Positions 8,837-17,553 of a stretch of 37,276 nt of DNA are shown here, one piece after another. How positions within the stretch are numbered: position 1 is the stretch's first letter; each line of letters opens with the position of its first letter. A program made the translations under genes and the position numbers. The notes beneath the pieces are model-generated. The model did not search any database and was not told where the DNA came from. It saw only the letters and a list, made by a program, of their open reading frames with translations. Origin of the DNA: Mycolicibacterium porcinum (GTDB lineage Bacteria; Actinomycetota; Actinomycetes; Mycobacteriales; Mycobacteriaceae); contig MSTD01000006.1 in NCBI GenBank assembly GCA_001942045.1, forward strand, positions 107,293 through 144,568, read 5' to 3'.

Positions 8837-9759
8837 TGACGACCCGGTCGATGCCGGTGCCCGAGGGCCTGGCGGGAATGCGAGTCGACGCCGGCCTGGC
8901 CCGGCTGCTCGGCCTGTCGCGCACGGCGGTGGCGGCCATGGCCGAAGACGGCGGTGTCGACATCGACGGTGTCCCGGCTGCGAAGTCCGACAAACTCGTC
9001 GCCGGAGCCTGGCTGGAGGTCCGGCTGCCGGAGGCACCCGCCCCCGTCGAGAACACCCCGGTCGACATCGAGGGGATGGACATCCTCTACGCCGACGACG
9101 ACATCGTGGCGGTGGACAAGCCGCCCGGCGTGGCCGCGCATGCGACGGTCGGGTGGCACGGACCGACGGTGTTGGGGGGTCTGGCTGCCGCCGGGTTCCG
9201 CATCAGCACCTCGGGTATCCACGAGCGCCAGGGCATCGTGCACCGACTCGATGTGGGAACTTCGGGCGTCATGGTGGTGGCGCTGTCCGAGCGCGCGTAC
9301 ACGGTTCTCAAGCGGGCGTTCAAGCAGCGCACCGTGGACAAGCGTTACCACGCACTGGTGCAGGGTCACCCGGATCCGTCGAGCGGGACCATTGACGCCC
9401 CGATCGGGCGGCATCGGGGGCATGACTGGAAGTTCGCGGTGGTCGAGGGCGGTCGGCACAGCATCACCCATTACGACACCGTCGAGGCGTTCCAGGCCGC
9501 GAGCCTGCTCGACATCGAGCTGGAGACCGGCCGCACCCATCAGATCCGCGTGCACTTCGCCGCGCTGCACCACCCGTGTTGCGGCGACATGACGTACGGT
9601 GCCGATCCGACATTGGCGAAAAAGCTTGGGCTGGAACGTCAGTGGCTGCACGCGCGGTCTCTGGCCTTCGCTCATCCGGCCGATGGCCGGCGCGTCGAGA
9701 TCACCAGCCCGTACCCGGCTGACCTGCAGGCCGCCCTCGACGTCCTGCGCCGCCACTAG
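8836..9759 (+). CDS. RluD-family 23S rRNA pseudouridine synthase
   Basis: 307 aa; isomerises uridine to pseudouridine in rRNA. An S4 RNA-binding domain covers about residues 15-65. The catalytic domain has [10 protein letters not shown] with the nucleophile D139, plus the GRTHQIRVH motif. Length and place match Rv1540 of M. tuberculosis. The GTG start overlaps the lspA stop by one base. Which uridines it modifies cannot be told from sequence. Confidence 0.92.
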   Translation: MTTRSMPVPEGLAGMRVDAGLARLLGLSRTAVAAMAEDGGVDIDGVPAAKSDKLVAGAWLEVRLPEAPAPVENTPVDIEGMDILYADDDIVAVDKPPGVAAHATVGWHGPTVLGGLAAAGFRISTSGIHERQGIVHRLDVGTSGVMVVALSERAYTVLKRAFKQRTVDKRYHALVQGHPDPSSGTIDAPIGRHRGHDWKFAVVEGGRHSITHYDTVEAFQAASLLDIELETGRTHQIRVHFAALHHPCCGDMTYGADPTLAKKLGLERQWLHARSLAFAHPADGRRVEITSPYPADLQAALDVLRRH

Positions 9760-9761
9760 CT

Positions 9762-10709
9762 GTGGGTGTGCAGGCACTTCCGCCGCGCGCCGGTGCCGGC
9801 CGTGCCGGGGTGCTGTACGGCGCGGGCGCCTACATCTGGTGGGGTTTGTGCCCGGGCTTCTTTCTCCTGTTGCTCCCGGCGGGGGCGCCCGAGGTGCTGG
9901 CCCACCGCATCGTGTGGAGCGCGCTGTTCCTGCTGCTGGTGCTGGCGGTGGCCCGCCGTCTCGGCGATCTGCGTCGCCTGACGCTGAAGACCTGGCTGCA
10001 GCTGCTGGCCGCGTCGGTCCTGATCTCCGTCAACTGGGGTACCTACATCTTCGCCGTCACCACCGGCCATGTCGTGGATGCGGCGCTCGGGTACTTCATC
10101 AACCCGTTGGTGAGTGTGTTGCTGGGTGTGCTGGTGTTCCGTGAGCGGATCAACCGATGGCAGGCCGTCGCTTTGGTGCTCGCCGTCATCGCGGTTGCCA
10201 TCCTGACCGTCGAGGTGGGGGCACCGCCCTACATCGCGGTGGTCCTGGCACTGTCCTTCGGGGTGTACGGGCTGGTCAAAAAGGTGGTGCAGGCCGATCC
10301 GCGGGTAAGCGTGGCCGTAGAAACGCTGCTGGCGCTTCCTTTCGCTGCCGGCTACGTGATCACGCTGGAGGTGTTGGGCCGAGGAAACTTCCTCAACCAC
10401 GGTCCCTGGCATGCGCTGCTGTTGTTGCTTGCCGGGCCGGTGACCGCCGTGCCGTTGCTGCTGTTCGCCGCGGCGGCCCAGCGGCTGCCGATGGTCACAC
10501 TCGGGCTGCTCTTCTATCTCAACCCCGGCCTGCAGATGGCCTGGGGTGTGTTCATCGGTCACGAACCGATGCCGGCCGGCCGCTGGGTCGGTTTCGCCCT
10601 CATCTGGGTGGCGTTGGTGATCATGACGGTGAGTGCGCTGCGCGGAAAGCCGACAGATCCGGCCGCCGGGATTGTCGATCAGGTGGAACCGGAATCGTCA
10701 TCACGGTGA
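9762..10709 (+). CDS. rarD: RarD-type EamA family permease
   Basis: 315 aa with about ten predicted transmembrane helices. It has RarD features: YGAGAYIWWGLCPGFF near the N-terminus, NWGTYIFAV, ALGYFINPLVSVLLG, and LGLLFYLNPGLQ in the second half. RarD proteins are drug/metabolite-superfamily transporters named for a chloramphenicol-sensitivity phenotype; the true substrate is not established. The GTG start is two bases after the stop of the pseudouridine synthase, so this is the third gene of the lspA operon. Confidence 0.88.
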   Translation: MGVQALPPRAGAGRAGVLYGAGAYIWWGLCPGFFLLLLPAGAPEVLAHRIVWSALFLLLVLAVARRLGDLRRLTLKTWLQLLAASVLISVNWGTYIFAVTTGHVVDAALGYFINPLVSVLLGVLVFRERINRWQAVALVLAVIAVAILTVEVGAPPYIAVVLALSFGVYGLVKKVVQADPRVSVAVETLLALPFAAGYVITLEVLGRGNFLNHGPWHALLLLLAGPVTAVPLLLFAAAAQRLPMVTLGLLFYLNPGLQMAWGVFIGHEPMPAGRWVGFALIWVALVIMTVSALRGKPTDPAAGIVDQVEPESSSR

Positions 10710-10739
10710 CAGGCTGGAACTGAGACCCAGGAGGACACC

Positions 10740-11117
10740 GTGCAGTACTGCCTACTCATGCACTACCAGGAGGGACCGGAGGCGGGCCTGACCGACGAGG
10801 ATATGAAGCCCGCCCAGGCTGCGTTCGCCCGATACGCCGATGACCTCGACGCAGCCGGCGTGCTCGTCGGCACCCAGGTGCTTCAGTCGGCGTCGGCCAG
10901 CACGACCTACACGGCGCGCACCGGCACCGCGGAGATCCAGGACGGACCGTTCGCCGACACCAGGGAGCGGTTGGGTGGCGTGTTCGTGATCGACGTGCCC
11001 GACCTCGACGCGGCTTTGGCCTGGGCGGCGAAATGTCCCGCCGCGGCGTGGGGTTCGATCGAGATCAGGCCCGTCGCAGTGACCTACGGCCGGGGCCGGG
11101 GCTGGTACACGCCCTGA
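10740..11117 (+). CDS. YCII/DGPF-domain protein
   Basis: 125 aa, GTG start with a strong AGGAGG eight bases upstream. It belongs to the YCII-related alpha/beta family: MQYCLLMHYQ at the start and the signature DGPF at residues 68-71 (QDGPFADTRERLGG). These small proteins are typically encoded beside ECF sigma factors of the ECF42 group, as here. Its biochemical activity is unknown; a sensor or enzyme role is inferred from the pairing. The 3' end overlaps the sigma gene if that gene starts upstream. Confidence 0.85.
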   Translation: MQYCLLMHYQEGPEAGLTDEDMKPAQAAFARYADDLDAAGVLVGTQVLQSASASTTYTARTGTAEIQDGPFADTRERLGGVFVIDVPDLDAALAWAAKCPAAAWGSIEIRPVAVTYGRGRGWYTP

Positions 11118-12322
11118 ACACACCGGCCTCCGAGCGGCTCACGCGAGTGGTCGGCCGGTCCTACGGCCGGCTGCTTGCCCTGCTGGCCGCGCAGTGCCGT
11201 GACATCGCCGCGGCCGAGGACGCGTTGGCCGACGCCATCGAGCGCGCTCTGCAGCGCTGGGATGGCGACGGTATCCCGGCCAACCCGGAAGCGTGGTTGC
11301 TCACCGTGGCACGTAATCGGCTGCGCGACATGTGGAAATCTCCGGCTCACCGGTTGACCGGGCCGTGGACCGAAGAGGATGACATCGCCGACGAGGGGAT
11401 CGAACCGGCGGCCATTCCGGACCGTCGGCTCGAACTCATGCTGGTGTGCGCGCACCCGGCGATCGCCGCCGATATCCGGACCCCGTTGATGCTGCAGACG
11501 GTGCTGGGGGTGGACGCGGCAGCCATCGCCGCGGCCTTCGCCGTCGCTCCGGCGACGATGGCGCAGCGGCTGGTCCGAGCGAAGAAGCGCATCCGGGACA
11601 CCGGTATTCCGTTCACCCTGCCGGAGCGCACCGACCTTGACGCACGACTACCCGAGGTACTCGAGGCGGTCTACGGCGCGTATTCGATCGACTGGCTGTC
11701 GATCCCGCAGCGGCCGGCCATCGAGTCACTGTCGTCGGAGGTGCTCCACCTCGCCATGGTGCTCGTCGAGTTGCTGCCCGAGGAGCCAGAAGTCTTGGGT
11801 CTGGCCGCGCTGATCTGCCTGTGCGAGGCCCGGCGCCCGGCGCGTTTCGACCGGAACGGCACCTTCGTCGCCCTGGACGATCAGGACCGCGGCAGGTGGA
11901 ATGAGGAGTTGTGCGAGCGAGGGGAGCGATTGCTGGCCCTGGCCCACAGTTTTGGGCGGCCCGGGCGGTTCCAGTACGAGGCGGCGATTCAATCGGCGCA
12001 CTGTGCGGCCGGCGTCGACCGCGAGGCCTTGCGCAAGCTGTATCGGGCGCTGATGCGGGTGGCGCCGTCGCTGGGCGCGGCCGTGGCCCTGGCGGCTTTG
12101 GACGGTGAATTGGACGGTGCCGGCGCGGGATTGCGCGCACTGGACGCGATCGGCGACCGGGCGGTCGAGAGATTTCAGCCCGCCTGGGTGACGCGCGGCC
12201 ACCTCCTCGCCGGGGCGGGGCGGCGCGACGAGGCCGCGGCGGCGTACCGCCGGGCCATCGACTTGACCACCGACGATGCGGTGCGGGCCTACCTGACCGA
12301 GAGGGTGCGAACCCTCCGCTGA
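11033..12322 (+). CDS. ECF sigma factor, ECF42-like with long C-terminal extension
   Basis: Up to 429 aa. Region 2 reads YGRLLALLAAQ...AAAEDALADAIERALQRW with PEAWLLTVARNRLRD; region 4 is in TPLMLQTVLGVDAAAIAAAF followed by MAQRLVRAKKRIRD. Then comes a helical extension of about 200 residues (RLPEVLEAVYGAY..., GLAALICLCEARRPARFD...) ending in a TPR-like repeat (RDEAAAAYRRAIDLTTDDAV). That extension and the upstream DGPF gene are marks of ECF42 sigma factors, which use the C-terminal domain rather than an anti-sigma factor. The start is uncertain: ATG 11033 overlaps the DGPF gene by 85 bp, GTG 11048 is an alternative, and coupling near 11112 is possible. Confidence 0.85.
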   Translation: MSRRGVGFDRDQARRSDLRPGPGLVHALNTPASERLTRVVGRSYGRLLALLAAQCRDIAAAEDALADAIERALQRWDGDGIPANPEAWLLTVARNRLRDMWKSPAHRLTGPWTEEDDIADEGIEPAAIPDRRLELMLVCAHPAIAADIRTPLMLQTVLGVDAAAIAAAFAVAPATMAQRLVRAKKRIRDTGIPFTLPERTDLDARLPEVLEAVYGAYSIDWLSIPQRPAIESLSSEVLHLAMVLVELLPEEPEVLGLAALICLCEARRPARFDRNGTFVALDDQDRGRWNEELCERGERLLALAHSFGRPGRFQYEAAIQSAHCAAGVDREALRKLYRALMRVAPSLGAAVALAALDGELDGAGAGLRALDAIGDRAVERFQPAWVTRGHLLAGAGRRDEAAAAYRRAIDLTTDDAVRAYLTERVRTLR

Positions 12323-12367
12323 TTCCATGTTCGCTGCTGCATTTGCGGGGTGGTCCTTTGACGTCAT

Positions 12368-12382
12368 TATGGCAATGCCATA
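12368..12382. promoter_or_regulatory. Palindromic operator, probably for TetR autorepression
   Basis: TATGGCA-A-TGCCATA is a perfect 7-1-7 palindrome. It fills the space between the -35 and -10 boxes of the TetR gene and enters the -10 box, so binding would block RNA polymerase. Confidence 0.65.
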
Positions 12383-12386
12383 GGGT
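12381..12386 (+). promoter_or_regulatory. -10 box of the TetR gene
   Basis: TAGGGT, seven bases before ATG 12394; part of the promoter at 12358-12386. Confidence 0.6.
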
Positions 12387-12393
12387 TTGCTAG

Positions 12394-13041
12394 ATGACTT
12401 CGCGTGGCAGGTCTCGGAGCGTCCGTCGAGGGCCGGGTCGCCCGGTCGGCGCCGATGCGGTGCAAACCCGTGAGCGCATCATGCAAGCGGCCTACGAAAT
12501 CATCAACGAACGCGGTTATGCGGCGACCACATTCCAGGAGATCGCCAAGCGCAGCGGCCTGAGCCGGCCGACGCTGAACTATTACTTCGCCAGCCGCGAG
12601 GATCTCTACGGTGCCCTGCTCCAGCAGGCGCACGAGGTCGTCATGTCGTGCATTCGCATCGCGAAACAGCATGATGGAACGCTGGATCGGTTACATGCGT
12701 ACATCGATGCCGTGGTTGCGGTGTGGCAGCGGGACGGTTCCCTGGTGGGGTTTCTGGTCAACGCGCGGCTCGAGTCGTACCGGCATCCCGATCTGCCCGC
12801 CGCCACGGTCGCGGCCACCCGCGGATTCCTCGGCGACCTGGTCTCCGAGGCGGTCGACCGGCGCGAGCTGCCGCGGCACACCGACCAGGCGAGTCTGGTC
12901 GAACTGCTGTACGCGATGCTGTGGGGAATGGGCGCCTACTGCGGTTGGCAACGCCGGCCCGTCGACGTACCGGCGATAGCTAAGCAACTTCAGGTTGTGA
13001 TCGGCGGTGGGTTGCTGTCCGTTGCTGATCATGAAATCTGA
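12394..13041 (+). CDS. TetR-family transcriptional regulator
   Basis: 215 aa. After a basic N-terminal arm, residues about 25-75 form the TetR DNA-binding domain (RERIMQAAYEIINERGYAAT, FQEIAKRSGLSRPTLNYYF). The C-terminal all-helical ligand and dimer domain is unlike any subfamily I can name. The gene stands alone between the sigma gene and dnaE1, so its target beyond itself is not indicated. A perfect palindrome inside its promoter suggests autoregulation. No Shine-Dalgarno; the spacing suggests a leaderless message. Confidence 0.88.
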   Translation: MTSRGRSRSVRRGPGRPVGADAVQTRERIMQAAYEIINERGYAATTFQEIAKRSGLSRPTLNYYFASREDLYGALLQQAHEVVMSCIRIAKQHDGTLDRLHAYIDAVVAVWQRDGSLVGFLVNARLESYRHPDLPAATVAATRGFLGDLVSEAVDRRELPRHTDQASLVELLYAMLWGMGAYCGWQRRPVDVPAIAKQLQVVIGGGLLSVADHEI

Positions 13042-13111
13042 CCCGACTGCGCAGACACGCCTCGCGACACGCCCGGAGGGTGTCGGTGGTCGGCAATAGA
13101 CTGGCCACCCT

Positions 13112-16100
13112 ATGAGCGGTTCATCTTCGGGCTCCTTTGTCCACCTGCACAACCACACCGAGTACTCGATGCTGGACGGCGCCGCGAAGATCACCCCGAT
13201 GCTGGCCGAGGCGCAGCGTCTGGGCATGCCTGCGATCGGTATGACCGACCACGGCAACATGTTCGGCGCCAGCGAGTTCTACAACTCGGCCACCAAGGCC
13301 GGCATCAAACCGATCATCGGCATCGAGGCGTACATCGCGCCGGCCTCCCGGTTCGAGACCAAGCGTGTCCAGTGGGGCGATCCGAGCCAGAAGAGTGACG
13401 ACGTCTCGGGTAGCGGCGCCTACACCCACATGACGATGGTCGCGGAGAACGCGACCGGGCTACGGAACCTGTTTAAGCTGTCCTCGCTGGCCTCGTTCGA
13501 AGGCCAGCTCGGCAAGTGGGCGCGCATGGACGCCGAGATCATCGCCGAGCATGCCGAAGGGATCATCGCGACCACCGGTTGCCCGTCCGGTGAGGTGCAG
13601 ACCAGGCTGCGGCTCGGCCACCGTCAAGAAGCGCTGGAGGCGGCGGCCAAATGGCGCGACATCTTCGGCCCGGACAACTTCTTCCTCGAGCTCATGGACC
13701 ACGGTCTCGACATCGAGCGCCGCGTCCGCGAGGGTCTGCTGGAGATCGGGCAGAAGCTCAACATCCCACCGCTGGCCACCAACGACTGTCACTACGTGAC
13801 GCGGGAGGCCTCGCAGAACCACGAGGCGCTGCTGTGCATCCAGACCGGCAAGACTCTGTCGGACCCGAACCGCTTCAAGTTCGACGGTGACGGCTACTAC
13901 CTGAAGTCGGCCGAGGAGATGCGCGCGCTGTGGGATTCCCAGGTGCCGGGTGCGTGCGATTCCACGGTTCTTATCGGCGAGCGGGTGCAGTCCTACGCCG
14001 ACGTCTGGACACCCACCGACCGGATGCCGGTGTTCCCGGTTCCCGACGGCCACGACCAGGCCTCCTGGCTGACCCATGAGGTGCAGGCCGGGCTGGAGCG
14101 CCGGTTCCGTGGCGCAGCCGTGCCGACCGAGTACACCGACCGGGCGTCCTACGAGATCAAGGTCATCTGCGAGAAGGGTTTCCCGTCCTACTTCCTGATC
14201 GTGGCGGACCTGATCAACTACGCCCGTTCGGTCGGGATCCGAGTCGGGCCGGGCCGTGGATCGGCGGCCGGCTCGCTGGTGGCCTACGCGCTGGGCATCA
14301 CCAACATCGACCCGATCCCGCACGGTCTGCTGTTCGAGCGCTTCCTCAACCCGGAGCGTCCGTCGGCTCCCGATATCGACATCGACTTCGACGACCGCCG
14401 TCGCGGCGAGATGCTGCGGTACGCGGCGAACAAGTGGGGCAGTGACCGGGTGGCCCAGGTCATCACCTTCGGTACCATCAAAACCAAAGCGGCGCTGAAG
14501 GATTCGGCCCGCGTGCACTACGGCCAGCCGGGCTTCGCGATCGCCGACCGGATCACCAAGGCACTGCCGCCGCCCATCATGGCCAAGGACATCCCGGTGT
14601 CGGGGATCACCGATCCTAACCACGAGCGGTACAAGGAAGCCGCCGAGGTTCGCGCCCTGATCGACACCGACCCGGATGTGCGGACCATCTTCGAGACGGC
14701 GCGTGGCCTGGAGGGCCTGGTTCGCAACGCGGGCGTGCACGCCTGTGCGGTGATCATGAGCTCCGAGCCGCTCATCGACGCGATCCCGCTCTGGAAGCGG
14801 CCGCAGGACGGCGCGGTCATCACCGGTTGGGACTATCCGTCGTGTGAGGCCATCGGCCTGCTGAAGATGGACTTCCTGGGCCTGCGGAACCTGACGATCA
14901 TCGGTGACTGCCTGGAGAACATCAAAGCCAACCGCGGGATCGACCTGGATCTGGACACCCTGCCGTTCGACGATCCGGCGGCCTACGAGCTGCTCGGCCG
15001 CGGCGACACGCTGGGCGTGTTCCAGCTCGACGGCAGCGCGATGCGTGACCTGCTGCGGCGTATGCAGCCCACCGGATTCAACGACATCGTGGCGGTCCTC
15101 GCGCTGTACCGTCCCGGTCCGATGGGCATGAACGCCCACAACGACTACGCCGATCGCAAAAACGGCCGCCAGGCGATCAAGCCCATTCACCCCGAGCTCG
15201 AAGAACCGCTCAAGGACATCCTCGCCGAGACCTACGGCCTGATCGTCTACCAAGAGCAGATCATGTTCATCGCGCAGAAGGTCGCCTCCTACACCATGGG
15301 TAAGGCCGATGCGCTCCGTAAGGCCATGGGTAAGAAGAAGCTTGAGGTGCTCGAGGCCGAGTACAAGGGCTTCAAGGAGGGCATGACCGCCAACGGCTTC
15401 TCCGAGGCCGCGGTGAAAGCCTTGTGGGACACCATTCTTCCGTTCGCCGGGTACGCGTTCAACAAGTCCCATGCGGCCGGCTACGGCCTGGTGTCGTACT
15501 GGACGGCGTACCTCAAGGCGAACTATCCCGCCGAGTACATGGCCGGGCTCCTCACCTCGGTCGGTGACGACAAGGACAAGGCCGCGGTCTACCTGGCCGA
15601 CTGCCGGCGGCTCGGCATCACCGTGCTGCCGCCCGACGTCAACGAGTCCGTGCAGAACTTCGCCTCGGTGGGTGACGACATCCGGTTCGGTCTCGGCGCG
15701 ATCCGCAACGTCGGCGCGAATGTCGTTGCCTCGCTGATCAGTACCCGTACCGAGAAGGGCAAGTATGCCGACTTCTCCGACTACCTCAACAAGATCGACA
15801 TCGCGGCCTGCAACAAGAAGGTCACCGAATCGTTGGTGAAGGCCGGCGCGTTCGATTCGCTCGGCCATCCCCGCAAGGGGCTGTTCCTGGTGCACACCGA
15901 CGCCGTCGATTCGGTGCTCGGCACGAAGAAGGCCGAGGCGATGGGCCAGTTCGACCTGTTCGGCGGTGCCGATGACGGTGGCGGCACGGATGCGGTCTTC
16001 ACCATCAAGGTGCCCGACGAGGAGTGGGAGGACAAGCACAAGCTTGCCCTCGAACGCGAGATGCTGGGCCTGTACGTGTCCGGTCATCCGCTGAACGGCG

Positions 16101-16660
16101 TCGCCCACCTGCTGGCCAACCAGGTCGACACGCAGATCCCGGCGATTCTCGACGGCGACGTCGCCAACGACGCGCAGGTGGTGGTCGGCGGCATCCTGGC
16201 CTCGGTCAACCGCCGGGTGAACAAGAACGGCTTGCCTTGGGCCTCAGCCCAATTGGAAGACCTCACCGGTGGCATCGAGGTGCTGTTCTTCCCGCAGACC
16301 TACTCCCTGTTCGGCCATGAGATCGCCGACGACGTGGTGGTTCTGGTCAAGGCGAAGGTGGCGGCCCGCGACGACCGGATCTCGCTGATCGCCCACGAAC
16401 TGGTGGTGCCCGATTTCAGCAGCGCCCAGGCCGACCGGCCGCTGGCGGTGAGCCTGCCCACCCGGCAGTGCACCATCGACAAGGTGAGCGCACTCAAGCA
16501 GGTGCTGGCCAATCATCCTGGCACCTCCCAGGTGCATCTGCGGCTGATCAGCGGGGAGCGGATCACCACGCTCGAGCTGGATCAGTCGCTGCGGGTGACA
16601 CCGTCCTCGGCCTTGATGGGTGACCTCAAGGCACTGCTCGGCCCTGGGTGTCTGGGGTAG
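13112..16660 (+). CDS. dnaE1: Replicative DNA polymerase III alpha subunit
   Basis: Chromosomal replicase, 1182 aa. The N-terminal PHP domain keeps the full set of nine metal ligands at the positions expected from M. tuberculosis DnaE1: H13, H15, D22, H47, E72, H106, C157, D225, H227. In mycobacteria this PHP site is the proofreading exonuclease, so this enzyme should edit its own errors. The palm has PDIDIDFDD with catalytic D421 and D423, and a further aspartate in MDFLGLRNL. Then follow the fingers, the beta-binding/HhH region ([16 protein letters not shown]), an OB fold ([18 protein letters not shown]) and the C-terminal domain. A weak TAGACT lies nine bases before the ATG. The 3' end overlaps the convergent oxidoreductase gene by 35 bp. 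Confidence 0.97.
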   Translation: MSGSSSGSFVHLHNHTEYSMLDGAAKITPMLAEAQRLGMPAIGMTDHGNMFGASEFYNSATKAGIKPIIGIEAYIAPASRFETKRVQWGDPSQKSDDVSGSGAYTHMTMVAENATGLRNLFKLSSLASFEGQLGKWARMDAEIIAEHAEGIIATTGCPSGEVQTRLRLGHRQEALEAAAKWRDIFGPDNFFLELMDHGLDIERRVREGLLEIGQKLNIPPLATNDCHYVTREASQNHEALLCIQTGKTLSDPNRFKFDGDGYYLKSAEEMRALWDSQVPGACDSTVLIGERVQSYADVWTPTDRMPVFPVPDGHDQASWLTHEVQAGLERRFRGAAVPTEYTDRASYEIKVICEKGFPSYFLIVADLINYARSVGIRVGPGRGSAAGSLVAYALGITNIDPIPHGLLFERFLNPERPSAPDIDIDFDDRRRGEMLRYAANKWGSDRVAQVITFGTIKTKAALKDSARVHYGQPGFAIADRITKALPPPIMAKDIPVSGITDPNHERYKEAAEVRALIDTDPDVRTIFETARGLEGLVRNAGVHACAVIMSSEPLIDAIPLWKRPQDGAVITGWDYPSCEAIGLLKMDFLGLRNLTIIGDCLENIKANRGIDLDLDTLPFDDPAAYELLGRGDTLGVFQLDGSAMRDLLRRMQPTGFNDIVAVLALYRPGPMGMNAHNDYADRKNGRQAIKPIHPELEEPLKDILAETYGLIVYQEQIMFIAQKVASYTMGKADALRKAMGKKKLEVLEAEYKGFKEGMTANGFSEAAVKALWDTILPFAGYAFNKSHAAGYGLVSYWTAYLKANYPAEYMAGLLTSVGDDKDKAAVYLADCRRLGITVLPPDVNESVQNFASVGDDIRFGLGAIRNVGANVVASLISTRTEKGKYADFSDYLNKIDIAACNKKVTESLVKAGAFDSLGHPRKGLFLVHTDAVDSVLGTKKAEAMGQFDLFGGADDGGGTDAVFTIKVPDEEWEDKHKLALEREMLGLYVSGHPLNGVAHLLANQVDTQIPAILDGDVANDAQVVVGGILASVNRRVNKNGLPWASAQLEDLTGGIEVLFFPQTYSLFGHEIADDVVVLVKAKVAARDDRISLIAHELVVPDFSSAQADRPLAVSLPTRQCTIDKVSALKQVLANHPGTSQVHLRLISGERITTLELDQSLRVTPSSALMGDLKALLGPGCLG

Positions 16661-17108
16661 CGTCCAGGTCGATCCTGACGATCGCGCTGTCCGGCCATAG
16701 GTCACGGGTACGGGCGCGCCGCAGTTTCTCCCGCAACGGAAGGTCGCGGTGCACGTTTTTGACGCCGGGGATCTTCAGTAGCGGCACGATGTTCCACTGC
16801 CATCCGTAGCGCCGGTGCAAGGCGCGGTTGGCTGCTTGGGCGTCGTCGCCTGCGAGTACGGTGGCCCGGCCGGTCAGCCAGGTCTTCCCGGTGATCCGTC
16901 CCTTGTAGTCGCACACCACCAGTTCGACATCGGGCCGGGTGGTGAGTCTGCGGGTTTTCGGCCCGATCTTGGTGCGGAACAGCGCGCTTCGGCCGTCGAG
17001 GACGAACCAGATCGGGGTGTCGACAGCGGTGCCGTCGCGGCGGAAGCTGCGCAGCAGCGCGTAGTGGGAGTGGCCCAGTGTTTCGAACATGGAGTCGGTG
17101 TGCGGCAT
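16626..17108 (-). CDS. PPOX-class F420-dependent oxidoreductase
   Basis: 160 aa from the ATG at 17108; ATG 17090 or TTG 17120 are alternatives. The fold is the split beta-barrel of the PPOX/FMN-binding family: [40 protein letters not shown] and [13 protein letters not shown]. Mycobacterial members generally use F420H2 to reduce quinones, biliverdin or other small molecules; the substrate is unknown. The gene is divergent from a MerR regulator and its start is placed exactly for a MerR-type promoter (see 17115-17145), so it is the probable regulated target. Its 3' end overlaps dnaE1. Confidence 0.85.
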   Translation of the reverse strand: MPHTDSMFETLGHSHYALLRSFRRDGTAVDTPIWFVLDGRSALFRTKIGPKTRRLTTRPDVELVVCDYKGRITGKTWLTGRATVLAGDDAQAANRALHRRYGWQWNIVPLLKIPGVKNVHRDLPLREKLRRARTRDLWPDSAIVRIDLDATPDTQGRAVP

Positions 17109-17114
17109 GTAGCC

Positions 17115-17145
17115 AGTCAACGACTTAGAGTTGGCTCTAAGTCAA
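17115..17145 (-). promoter_or_regulatory. MerR-type promoter with palindromic operator in a 19-bp spacer
   Basis: On the minus strand TTGACT (17145-17140) and TTGACT (17120-17115) are separated by exactly 19 bp. The spacer is filled by a perfect inverted repeat, GACTTAGAG-N4-CTCTAAGTC (17122-17143). Over-long 19-bp spacers with a central palindrome are the hallmark of promoters that MerR proteins activate by twisting the DNA. The -10 is poor (TTGACT), as expected of an activator-dependent promoter, and lies six bases before the oxidoreductase ATG at 17108. The adjacent MerR gene is the obvious regulator. Confidence 0.7.
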
Positions 17146-17163
17146 GACCGGTGAGGAGGACAA

Positions 17164-17553
17164 ATGGGCGCGATGCTGACCATCGGGGACGTCACGCAGC
17201 GGAGCGGGGTCGCCCAGACCGCCCTGCGCTACTACGAGCAGGTCGGACTGTTGCCCGAGCCGCAGCGGGTCGGCGGGCAGCGCCGCTATCAGGAGTCGGT
17301 CCTGATGCGTCTGGAAGTGATCAGGTTGTGCAAGATGGCCGGCTTCTCGCTGACCGAGATCGGGCTTCTGCTGCACGACGACGCTCCGGGCCGGCCGATG
17401 GCTCGTGAGCTGGCCCAGACCAAGCTGGCCGAGATCGATGAGCAACTGGAGGCGCTGGCCCGGGCGCGCGCCATCATCGAGTGGGGGATCCGCTGCACGT
17501 GCCCGTCGATCGAGTTGTGCACGTGCGGGATTCACAGCGAAGTACCGATCTGA
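17164..17553 (+). CDS. MerR-family regulator with C-terminal CxC-x5-CxC motif
   Basis: 129 aa; strong GAGGAGGA before the ATG. The MerR winged helix covers residues 5-75 (TIGDVTQRSGVAQTALRYYE, RYQESVLMRLEVIRLCKMAG), and a dimerisation coiled coil covers about 80-106 (LAQTKLAEIDEQLEALARAR). The end is RCTCPSIELCTCG with C111, C113, C119 and C121. The C111-C119 distance equals the pair used by CueR for copper, and three of the cysteines fall where the SoxR [2Fe-2S] cluster ligands sit, but neither pattern is exact. It probably senses a metal or redox signal and activates the divergent F420-type oxidoreductase. Its 3' end overlaps the LLM gene by 22 bp. Confidence 0.88.
   Translation: MGAMLTIGDVTQRSGVAQTALRYYEQVGLLPEPQRVGGQRRYQESVLMRLEVIRLCKMAGFSLTEIGLLLHDDAPGRPMARELAQTKLAEIDEQLEALARARAIIEWGIRCTCPSIELCTCGIHSEVPI

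Larger units (their letters stand above)
12358..12386 (+). promoter_or_regulatory. Promoter of the TetR gene, leaderless
   Basis: TTGACG (-35, 12358-12363), a 17-bp spacer, and TAGGGT (-10, 12381-12386), followed by seven bases and the ATG at 12394. Transcription should start at or next to the start codon. Confidence 0.65.

Noticed and set aside
8068..9777. 569-codon open frame on the minus strand opposite lspA and the pseudouridine synthase
   Set aside because: Covers two clear genes on the other strand and has no recognisable domains.
13097..13102. TAGACT as a -10 box for dnaE1
   Set aside because: Nine bases from the ATG with no -35 partner; too weak to list as a promoter.
13460..16108. 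882-codon open frame on the minus strand opposite dnaE1
   Set aside because: Antisense to a strongly conserved polymerase; a by-product of high-GC codon usage. No family motifs.
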